The position numbers were made by a program, and so were the translations under genes. A DNA stretch of 6,053 nt from Desulfocapsa sp. Its GTDB lineage: Bacteria > Desulfobacterota > Desulfobulbia > Desulfobulbales > Desulfocapsaceae. Shown here piece by piece: positions 1 to 5,504 of this stretch; positions within the stretch are counted from its first letter, which is position 1, and each line of letters begins with the position of its first letter. The notes under the pieces are model-generated. The model was not told the DNA's origin, made no database searches, and saw only the letters and a program-made list of their open reading frames with translations. The stretch covers positions 1-6,053 of the forward strand of contig DAOVZA010000151.1 in NCBI GenBank assembly GCA_030635405.1, read 5' to 3'.

Positions 1-1
1 A

Positions 2-238
2 CCAGATGAAAATGATGAAAATGATGATACAGACGATTCCGGAGCGAAGGTTCAGGAAGATGAAACGCATGATGGTGAAGAAACCACCACCACATACCTA
101 CGAGAGATGGGGCGTTTTGATCTTCTTACTCCTGAAGAAGAAGCAAAGTATTCTAAATCGATCAGGCAGGGATTTGATTCCATCATCGAAGCCATCAGGA
201 TTGATAAATCCGGTGTTAAAGATCTTGAAGTGTTATGA
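2..238 (+). CDS. Sigma-70 family sigma factor, N-terminal portion (5' partial, ends at in-frame TGA)
   Basis: The frame is open from the left edge to a TGA at 236-238, giving 78 residues; the true start lies outside the window. An acidic, low-complexity stretch (about residues 1-28, rich in D, E and N) is followed by TYLREMGRFDLLTPEEE (about residues 31-47), a clear sigma-70 region 1.2, and then a helix-like tail (SKSIRQGFDSIIEAI). In primary sigma factors region 1.2 contacts the promoter discriminator and is preceded by an acidic region 1.1-type segment. The frame after the TGA is the same frame as the 305-1120 gene and continues the expected linker, so this is most likely the front part of that same protein and not a separate gene. 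What remains unknown is whether the TGA is a nonsense mutation, a sequencing or assembly error, or a recoded codon. Confidence 0.8.
   Translation, partial: PDENDENDDTDDSGAKVQEDETHDGEETTTTYLREMGRFDLLTPEEEAKYSKSIRQGFDSIIEAIRIDKSGVKDLEVL
5..22 (+). repeat. Tandem 9-bp repeat (two copies of GATGAAAAT)
   Basis: Two perfect adjacent copies at 5-13 and 14-22 encode Asp-Glu-Asn twice inside the acidic N-terminal segment of the sigma factor. The unit is a multiple of three, so copy-number change would keep the frame. This is probably a simple low-complexity acidic tract with no function of its own. Confidence 0.75.
236..238 (+). other. In-frame TGA codon inside the sigma factor reading frame
   Basis: Upstream the frame reads ...SGVKDLEVL and downstream [23 protein letters not shown], which looks like the normal link between sigma regions 1.2 and 2 with one residue replaced by TGA. 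No frameshift is needed to join the halves. A single C-to-T change from a CGA arginine codon would create it; changes from TGG, TGC/TGT, GGA, AGA, TTA or TCA are equally one step away. UGG is used for Trp a few codons later, so UGA is not needed as the tryptophan codon. Confidence 0.85.
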
Positions 239-239
239 A

Positions 240-270
240 CTCGGATAGATCTTTGGGAAAAGCGAGATCC
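240..270 (+). promoter_or_regulatory. Hairpin just after the in-frame TGA (possible SECIS-like element)
   Basis: CTTT (251-254) pairs with AAAG (259-262) around a GGGA loop (255-258). The lower part can pair in two ways: GGAT 243-246 with ATCC 267-270, leaving a symmetric A/G-rich internal loop, or CTCG 240-243 with CGAG 263-266, leaving a 7-base bulge. The apical loop begins 17 bases after the TGA and opens with G, which agrees loosely with my recollection of the bacterial selenocysteine element. The upper stem is short and AT-rich, so this could easily be chance. No Sec-incorporation gene is visible in the window. Confidence 0.2.
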
Positions 271-304
271 TACCCTTAAGCCGAAAAAGCAACAACTTAA
301 TTTT

Positions 305-1120
305 ATGCGCTACAGTGTAGTAAGTGCTGCAAAAAAATACTCTAACTGTCGTGAACTTATCGAATTACAGACACGGCTTGAGGCGTATTCGCGTTCAATT
401 GAGATAGCCAAGGACTGTATGATTCGTGCGAATCTCCGGCTGGTTGTATCAATTGCTAAACGCTATATGCATCAGGGACTTACGCTTGCTGATCTTATTC
501 AGGAAGGAAATCTTGGTCTCATGCGTGCAGTTTTTCGTTTTGATTACACCAAGGGAAATAAGTTTTCCACATACGCTTCCTGGTGGATTCGTCAGGCTAT
601 AACTCGTGCGATTCTTGATAAAACTCGCACTATTCGTCTCCCTGTCCATTTTCTGGAGCTTAGAAGCCAGTTTTTTAAGGCCTTCTATGCTTTGTATAAA
701 GAGCTTGGTCGTGAGCCAACTCCTCTTGAAATTTCCAAAAACACTGATCTTCCAATGGATAAGATCCTTGCCATTCTTGAGGCATCACGAGAACCTATTT
801 CTCTTGAAACTCCGGTTGGTGACGACGATTCAACCCTTGGTGACTTTCTTGAGAATCAGGAATCTCAATCACCCTACGAAGCTGTCCAAAATCGTGAACT
901 TTCCGGTCGTGTAGAGGAAATCCTTTCCACACTGACTGAGCGTGAAGAGAAAATTATTCGTCTTCGTTTTGGTATTGGTGAAAAGGCTGAATATACCCTT
1001 GAAGAAATCGGAAAACGATTCAATGTCTCCCGTGAACGTATTCGACAGATTGAGAAAAAGGCTCTGAATCGATTACGGCACTCAAGTCGTAGAGATAAAT
1101 TAAAATTCTTTTTAGATTAA
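305..1120 (+). CDS. RNA polymerase sigma factor, sigma-70 family (regions 2-4; RpoD/RpoS-like)
   Basis: This 271-residue frame holds the core of a sigma factor that directs RNA polymerase to promoters. Region 2 covers about residues 41-115: [31 protein letters not shown], then [13 protein letters not shown] and TRTIRLPVH, the -10 recognition and melting segment. Region 3 follows ([14 protein letters not shown], about 131-144), then a region 3.2-like acidic stretch (about 166-187). Region 4 (about 201-260) has [14 protein letters not shown] and the helix-turn-helix [30 protein letters not shown], which reads the -35 element. ATG 305 is only the first possible start after the TGA at 236-238. 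It has no convincing Shine-Dalgarno and sits in what should be interior sequence (QQLNFM), so the native protein probably began upstream of the window. Primary versus alternative sigma cannot be settled here: WWIRQAITR and the region 4 sequence are RpoD/RpoS-like, not RpoH- or FliA-like. Confidence 0.9.
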   Translation: MRYSVVSAAKKYSNCRELIELQTRLEAYSRSIEIAKDCMIRANLRLVVSIAKRYMHQGLTLADLIQEGNLGLMRAVFRFDYTKGNKFSTYASWWIRQAITRAILDKTRTIRLPVHFLELRSQFFKAFYALYKELGREPTPLEISKNTDLPMDKILAILEASREPISLETPVGDDDSTLGDFLENQESQSPYEAVQNRELSGRVEEILSTLTEREEKIIRLRFGIGEKAEYTLEEIGKRFNVSRERIRQIEKKALNRLRHSSRRDKLKFFLD

Positions 1121-1128
1121 TTAATAAT
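1100..1128 (+). promoter_or_regulatory. Possible sigma-70 promoter for the mqn genes
   Basis: TTAAAA (1100-1105) and AATAAT (1123-1128) are 17 bases apart and match the -35 and -10 consensus at 4/6 and 5/6 positions. Transcription would start near 1135, just before the terminator hairpin. The region is very AT-rich, so such matches arise easily by chance. It is proposed because the strong terminator downstream makes read-through from the sigma gene an unlikely sole source of mqn mRNA. Confidence 0.25.
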
Positions 1129-1142
1129 ATATGTAGGATATT

Positions 1143-1169
1143 GGCCGGGATAACTTCCCGGCCTTTTTT
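1143..1169 (+). terminator. Rho-independent terminator of the sigma factor gene
   Basis: A perfect 8-bp GC-rich stem, GGCCGGGA (1143-1150) with TCCCGGCC (1156-1163), encloses a 5-base loop (TAACT) and is followed by six T residues (1164-1169). It begins 22 bases after the sigma stop codon. Only the plus strand has the T-tract, so it acts on plus-strand transcription. The T-tract ends directly against the ATG of mqnE at 1170, which is unusual. Confidence 0.92.
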
Positions 1170-2273
1170 ATGACCATGAAAAAGTTTATTGAAAGTGCAG
1201 GACTCGGTGACATCTTAGAAAAAGTAGAAGCTGGCGAACGTCTGTCATGTGATGATGGTGTACGTTTGTACAACTCCAGCGACATACTTGCTTTAGGGTA
1301 TATGGCCAATATGGTTCGTAATCGCATTAATGGCGACAATACCTACTTCATCTACAATCAGCACATTAACTATTCTAATATCTGTACGAATCTCTGTAAA
1401 TTCTGTGCCTTTGGTAAAGATAAAGGACATGCTCAAGCCTATGAAATGGATCTTGAGACAGTAAAGCAGAAAGTTCGGGATCGCCTTGATGAACCCATCA
1501 CTGAGATCCACATGGTTGGTGGTATTCATCCCGATCTTCCATTTTCCTATTATACAGATCTGTTGATAGGGATTAAAGAAGTTCGTCCCGATGTTCATAT
1601 TCAGGCATTTACTTGTGTTGAGATAGCACATCTCGCAGGCCTTGCAGACAAGTCAGTTGGCGAAACCCTTGAATTGTTAAAGGAAGCAGGGTTAGGATCC
1701 ATACCTGGCGGAGGTGCCGAGGTTTTTGCACCGCGAATTCGTGAACTCACCTGTGAGAAAAAACTTCCTGGTAAAGAGTGGATAGAAGTTACAAAAGAGG
1801 CTCATAGGCATGGTTTACATACCAATGCTACAATGCTCTATGGTCACATTGAGACCATGGAAGAGCGCGTTGAACATCTTGATGCCTTACGTCTTGCTCA
1901 GGATGAAACAAAGGGCTTCCTTGCCTTTATTCCACTAGCATTTCATCCTAAAAACACAGAAATGTCCAATATCTCTCGTACAACTGGGATGGATGATCTG
2001 AAAAATATTGCTGTCTCAAGGCTTATGCTTGATAACTTTCCTCATATCAAGGCTTACTGGGTTATGATTGGTCCTAAAGTTGCCCAGATTGCACTTTCTT
2101 TTGGTGCCGACGATATGGATGGCACTGTGAAAGAAGAAGTAATTACTCATATGGCAGGTGCCGAGACTGATCAGGCAATTGGTTCCACCACCCTTGTGAA
2201 ATTAATCAAAGAAGCCGGACGAACTGCCATTGAACGCGATACCCTGTATAAAACAATTCAGGTTCACGAATAA
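1170..2273 (+). CDS. mqnE: Aminofutalosine synthase MqnE (radical SAM)
   Basis: MqnE joins the 5'-deoxyadenosyl moiety of SAM to 3-[(1-carboxyvinyl)oxy]benzoate and yields 6-amino-6-deoxyfutalosine, the second committed step of futalosine menaquinone synthesis in the cytoplasm. The 367-residue length is normal. The radical SAM CX3CX2C cluster motif is C72-TNL-C76-KF-C79, next to HINYSN and followed by FCAF. Family blocks follow: VGGIHPDLP (116-124), SIPGGGAE (177-184), GLHTNATMLYGH (215-226) and FIPLAFHPKNTE (253-264). The IPLAFHP block marks MqnE; the paralogue MqnC has IPWPFQP. The N-terminus (DILEKVEAGERLS) is family-like, so the start must be ATG 1170 or ATG 1176. Neither has a Shine-Dalgarno at normal distance because the sigma gene terminator lies immediately upstream. 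First gene of the mqn cluster; mqnC follows closely. Confidence 0.95.
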   Translation: MTMKKFIESAGLGDILEKVEAGERLSCDDGVRLYNSSDILALGYMANMVRNRINGDNTYFIYNQHINYSNICTNLCKFCAFGKDKGHAQAYEMDLETVKQKVRDRLDEPITEIHMVGGIHPDLPFSYYTDLLIGIKEVRPDVHIQAFTCVEIAHLAGLADKSVGETLELLKEAGLGSIPGGGAEVFAPRIRELTCEKKLPGKEWIEVTKEAHRHGLHTNATMLYGHIETMEERVEHLDALRLAQDETKGFLAFIPLAFHPKNTEMSNISRTTGMDDLKNIAVSRLMLDNFPHIKAYWVMIGPKVAQIALSFGADDMDGTVKEEVITHMAGAETDQAIGSTTLVKLIKEAGRTAIERDTLYKTIQVHE

Positions 2274-2280
2274 ATAAAAC

Positions 2281-2286
2281 AGGTGA
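2281..2286 (+). promoter_or_regulatory. Ribosome binding site that fixes the mqnC start
   Basis: AGGTGA lies 5 bases before ATG 2292. The GTG at 2283 is in the same frame but forms part of this Shine-Dalgarno, so ATG 2292 is the better start. Confidence 0.7.
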
Positions 2287-2291
2287 AAGCG

Positions 2292-3368
2292 ATGCAGGAA
2301 AATAGCTTTAATGAGATATGTGAACGACTTTTATCTGGTGGCAGGCTCAGTGATGAGGAGTTTTTGGAACTCCACGATAATGGAGACCTGTATCAGCTTG
2401 GTTTTCTAGCCAATGCAATTAGAGAAAAACGTCATCCTGAAAGAAATGTTACCTATGTCATAGATCGTAACATTAATTATACCGATATTTGCGTTTCAGC
2501 CTGTAAGTTTTGTGCTTTTTTTAAGGCACCTGAAGATAAAGACGGTTACCTGCTGACAAAGGAAGAACTTGCTCAGAAAATTCAGGAAACTCAGGATCTA
2601 GGAGGCACTCAAATCCTGCTTCAGGGCGGTCTGCATCCCGATCTTAAAATTGAATATTATGAGGATATGCTCCGCTTTATGAAGGCGACAGGTATCCATA
2701 TTCATGGCTTTTCCCCTCCTGAAATTCATCATTTTGCTAAGCTTTCAGAGCTTTCCATTGCTGAAGTTATCTCTCGTCTCATTAAAGCCGGGCTTGATTC
2801 CATCCCCGGAGGTGGCGCTGAGATTCTATCTGACAGGGTTCGAGATCTTACCGCTCCTCTTAAAGGGACCGCCGATCACTGGATTGAAGTGATGGAAGAG
2901 GCTCACCGACAGGGCTTAAGAACAACAGCCACAATGATGTTTGGTCATGTTGAAACGGCTCAGGAACGATTAGAACATTTACGTCGTTTGCGAGAGTTAC
3001 AGGATCGTACTAAAGGGTTTACAGCGTTTATTCCATGGCCATTTCAACCAGATAATACTGCACTCGTAGAGCAGGCGGAAATTGAGAAAACCACAGGATA
3101 TGCCTATTTACGAATTCTTGCACTTTCTCGTATCTATCTTGATAATTTCGATAACGTCCAGGCTTCCTGGGTTACTCAAGGTCCAAAAATTGCGCAAATA
3201 TCACTCAATTTTGGTGCCAACGATTTTGGCTCGACAATGATTGAAGAAAATGTTGTTGCAGCAGCCGGTGTCAGCTTTAGGTTAACAGAGTCCGAAATTA
3301 AAAGACTGGTCACCGATGCCGGGTTCACGCCGAGACAGCGTTTGATGGATTACAGTCTCGTTGCCTGA
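2292..3368 (+). CDS. mqnC: Cyclic dehypoxanthine futalosine synthase MqnC (radical SAM)
   Basis: MqnC is a radical SAM enzyme that cyclises dehypoxanthine futalosine to its spiro cyclic form, the step after hypoxanthine removal. From ATG 2292 it has 358 residues; an in-frame GTG at 2283 would add three but overlaps the Shine-Dalgarno. The cluster motif is C67-VSA-C71-KF-C74 after NINYTD. It is followed by LLQGGLHPD (109-117), SIPGGGAE (170-177), GLRTTATMMFGH (208-219) and the MqnC signature FIPWPFQPDNT (246-256). It shares layout and many motifs with MqnE just upstream; the two are ancient paralogues. The spacer from mqnE is 18 bases. It ends in TGA, the only TGA-terminated gene of the five complete ends here, and a second in-phase TGA follows two codons later. 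Confidence 0.95.
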   Translation: MQENSFNEICERLLSGGRLSDEEFLELHDNGDLYQLGFLANAIREKRHPERNVTYVIDRNINYTDICVSACKFCAFFKAPEDKDGYLLTKEELAQKIQETQDLGGTQILLQGGLHPDLKIEYYEDMLRFMKATGIHIHGFSPPEIHHFAKLSELSIAEVISRLIKAGLDSIPGGGAEILSDRVRDLTAPLKGTADHWIEVMEEAHRQGLRTTATMMFGHVETAQERLEHLRRLRELQDRTKGFTAFIPWPFQPDNTALVEQAEIEKTTGYAYLRILALSRIYLDNFDNVQASWVTQGPKIAQISLNFGANDFGSTMIEENVVAAAGVSFRLTESEIKRLVTDAGFTPRQRLMDYSLVA

Positions 3369-3380
3369 GTAGTTTGAACC

Positions 3381-4625
3381 GTGTCTGCTCTCAATTCTGA
3401 CCTGCCTTGTCATCTTTTCAGGGCTCCATGGATTATCCCCATAACATCACCAGTTATTAAAGATGGCGCTGTTGTTATGAACCGTGATATTATTGTTGCG
3501 GTTGGTTCATACTCAGATATCTCATCTCGTTTCCCAGGTATTCAAGTTACAGAGTGTTCAGGCGTTATTATGCCAGCACTTGTAAATGCTCATATTCATC
3601 TCGATCTTTCGATTTACGGTCCGGTGGAGCAGGAATCGAGTCAGAGCACAATGTGTGATTGGATCTCAAAGCTACTAAAAAAACGAATAAATAGTGAATT
3701 CTCAGAAGATGAGATTATAGCAGCAGCAGAGACGATTGCTCAAAAGCCATACGAATCAGGTGTTTGTCTGATGCTTAATATTACCAATTCAGACCTTGGA
3801 ACTTTTGATTCATGCCCGGCAAGAATAGAATCATTGCTTGAAATTCTTGGCCCCTCTAAACCTGCCACACAAACAGCGATAACTGTAATAGAAAAACTGC
3901 CCAAAACAACAAGAGTTACAGGCCATGCTCCCTATTCAACTACACCTGAACTACTCTCGTATATAAAAGAACGATGCAAAAGGAATAATTCCGTATTTTC
4001 AATACATCTTGCAGAAAATCCGGACGAATCACTGCTTCTGACAAATGGATCTGGCTGTTTTTCTCAATTCTTAAAAGATAGGGGCGCTGACAGTGATACT
4101 TTTCCTATAAAGGACATTGATGGCAATGGAGTTACCGGATACTTGGGGGAAATTGCTATACTTGATGATAAGAGTATCTGCGTACATTGTGTTCATTTAA
4201 GTGAGGAAGAAATCGTTCTCATAGCTGAATCCAAAGCTCATGTATGTCTGTGCCCTGGAAGTAATGATTTTCTAAATGTTGGGACGGCTCCTTTAGAGAA
4301 ACTGCTTGATCAGAAAATACTACCAGCACTGGGTACTGATTCCATCACCTCAAATCCAGCGATTGATATGTGGAATGAAATGTCTCTGTTAAGGAGGAAT
4401 CATCCTTCAGTTTCAGCTGATACAATTTTATCAATTGCTACCATTGGTGGTGCACAGGCGATGCATCAGGAAAAAGACTTTGGTAGCCTTGAAAATGGTT
4501 GCACATCTAGTATTCTACACATTCAGGATTCAAACTATAAAGGGATAACAAAGGAAGAGTTGCTCGTTGAACGATTAGTTTCGGAAGGTCACCCCGAATC
4601 AATAGAATGGCTAACTGTTTCTTAA
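3381..4625 (+). CDS. mqnX: Aminofutalosine deaminase MqnX (amidohydrolase family)
   Basis: MqnX hydrolytically deaminates 6-amino-6-deoxyfutalosine to futalosine. The 414-residue protein has the amidohydrolase layout: a small beta segment (RAPWIIPITSPVIKDGAV), then the metal motif NAHIHLD with H71 and H73. GHAPYS (H182) follows, then HLAE (H209, E212; the HxxE motif of adenosine/TRZ-type deaminases), VHCVHLSEEE (269-278), LCPGSN (290-295) and LGTDS with D320 as the expected metal or catalytic aspartate. The start is GTG 3381: a stop in the same frame at 3375-3377 rules out anything earlier, and the family N-terminus needs sequence before the next Met codon. There is no clear Shine-Dalgarno; with a 12-base gap after mqnC, translation is probably coupled. 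Arginine codon use is shifted to AGA/AGG (7 of 12), against 2 of 16 in mqnE. Other deaminases of the family (S-adenosylhomocysteine/MTA) are the alternative, but the context favours MqnX. Confidence 0.92.
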   Translation: MSALNSDLPCHLFRAPWIIPITSPVIKDGAVVMNRDIIVAVGSYSDISSRFPGIQVTECSGVIMPALVNAHIHLDLSIYGPVEQESSQSTMCDWISKLLKKRINSEFSEDEIIAAAETIAQKPYESGVCLMLNITNSDLGTFDSCPARIESLLEILGPSKPATQTAITVIEKLPKTTRVTGHAPYSTTPELLSYIKERCKRNNSVFSIHLAENPDESLLLTNGSGCFSQFLKDRGADSDTFPIKDIDGNGVTGYLGEIAILDDKSICVHCVHLSEEEIVLIAESKAHVCLCPGSNDFLNVGTAPLEKLLDQKILPALGTDSITSNPAIDMWNEMSLLRRNHPSVSADTILSIATIGGAQAMHQEKDFGSLENGCTSSILHIQDSNYKGITKEELLVERLVSEGHPESIEWLTVS

Positions 4626-4650
4626 TGATTTTATTTTTATCGTGAGCGTC

Positions 4651-4655
4651 AGGAG
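4651..4655 (+). promoter_or_regulatory. Ribosome binding site of mqnA
   Basis: AGGAG lies 12 bases before ATG 4668, slightly long but the only purine-rich candidate in the 42-base gap after mqnX. It supports independent initiation of mqnA. Confidence 0.55.
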
Positions 4656-4667
4656 ATTTAAAGTAAT

Positions 4668-5495
4668 ATGAGTGGAGCACGCATTGGAATGGTGAATTTT
4701 ATAAACACTGCTCCAATTTATGAGATCTGGAAGACTCGTAGTCATCCTGAAGATTGGAAAATTGTGGAAGCACCACCTTCTACTCTGAATAAGATGCTAG
4801 CCAATGGAGAACTTGATCTTGGTTTTGTTTCTTCCTATGAATATGGTGTTCGTCCACAGGAATATCGTATACTTTCAGACCTGTCCATCAGTGCTAATGG
4901 TTCGGTGGGGTCTGTCTTTTTGTTTTCAAGAGTACAACCAAATAAGCTAGGTGGCCAAACAGTTCTTTTGAGTGGTCAGTCAGAGACTTCCGCCGGTCTT
5001 GTCAAAATTATACTTGAAGAATTTTTCCATGTAAAACCTTGCTATGAAACTGGTGATGTAAATGGTGATAAAGCACCTCAGGCAAGTGCAATATTGGCAA
5101 TAGGAGATGAAGCATTAAGACTAGCAGCTGAAGATGAATTTCCTTATAAACTCGATCTTGCCGAAGTATGGTGCCAGTATACCGATCTTCCCTTTGTCTT
5201 TGCCGTCTGTGCAGCCCGTGAGGAGTTCTGTAAGGAATCGCCAGAAATTGTAACGGCAATCCATGAAGAATTTTTGTTTTGCAAGAAGGAGGGAAGGCGC
5301 AAGCTTGAGTCAATCTGTGAAACTGTAGCGCCACGTATTCCAATGCACCCAGATGAATGTTATGTGTACTTACGAGCAATTGAGCATGATCTTGGAAAAC
5401 CTAAGATGGAAGCTCTTGAAAAATATTTTAACTATTTAATAGCCAGACAGGAAGCGTCTCCTCTGTCTGTTCCACTGAACATGTTTGGTAATTAA
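4668..5495 (+). CDS. mqnA: Chorismate dehydratase MqnA
   Basis: MqnA removes water from chorismate to give 3-[(1-carboxyvinyl)oxy]benzoate, the entry step of the futalosine pathway. The 275-residue protein has the periplasmic-binding-protein-like fold of the MqnA/MqnD family but no signal peptide, as expected for a cytoplasmic enzyme. Visible family blocks are RIGMVNFINTAPIY (5-18), APPSTLNKMLANGELDLGFVSSYEY (35-59), the ligand-cleft segment LSDLSISANGSVGSVFLFS (69-87), AILAIGDEAL (141-150) and DLAEVWCQYTDLPFVFAV (163-180). The SSYEYG and SISANGSVGSV features, and its position beside mqnE/C/X, favour MqnA over the related MqnD. A Shine-Dalgarno AGGAG precedes the start, and ubiX follows after 9 bases. 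Confidence 0.94.
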   Translation: MSGARIGMVNFINTAPIYEIWKTRSHPEDWKIVEAPPSTLNKMLANGELDLGFVSSYEYGVRPQEYRILSDLSISANGSVGSVFLFSRVQPNKLGGQTVLLSGQSETSAGLVKIILEEFFHVKPCYETGDVNGDKAPQASAILAIGDEALRLAAEDEFPYKLDLAEVWCQYTDLPFVFAVCAAREEFCKESPEIVTAIHEEFLFCKKEGRRKLESICETVAPRIPMHPDECYVYLRAIEHDLGKPKMEALEKYFNYLIARQEASPLSVPLNMFGN

Positions 5496-5504
5496 CGGTA
5501 CGAT

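Noticed and set aside
6..248. An 80-residue plus-strand frame beginning at ATG 6
   Set aside because: It is out of phase with the sigma region 1.2 frame that starts at position 2, and its product is low-complexity Met/Lys-rich sequence with no family features. It is a shadow of the acidic tract.
236..305. A frameshift joining two halves of the sigma gene
   Set aside because: Both halves are in the same phase and the intervening 22 codons read as normal sigma linker, so only the TGA codon is abnormal.
606..914. A 102-residue plus-strand frame inside the sigma gene
   Set aside because: It lies entirely within the well-supported regions 2-3 of the sigma factor, has no recognisable domain and no ribosome binding site.
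1293..1631. A 112-residue minus-strand frame opposite mqnE
   Set aside because: It is antisense to the conserved radical SAM core of mqnE and shows no family features; long antisense frames are common over conserved genes.
236..3368. Genome-wide reassignment of UGA to a sense codon
   Set aside because: TGG is used for Trp in all genes here, and the lineages known to reassign UGA (Mollicutes, Gracilibacteria/SR1, some insect symbionts) do not fit this gene content. The window alone cannot exclude it, so it is kept only as a check under the findings.
4626..4667. A regulatory element in the mqnX-mqnA gap
   Set aside because: Apart from the AGGAG ribosome binding site, the 42 bases are AT-rich with no stem-loop or terminator that I can support.
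5008..5379. A 123-residue minus-strand frame opposite mqnA
   Set aside because: It is His/Leu-rich, with no recognisable domain, and is fully antisense to conserved mqnA sequence.
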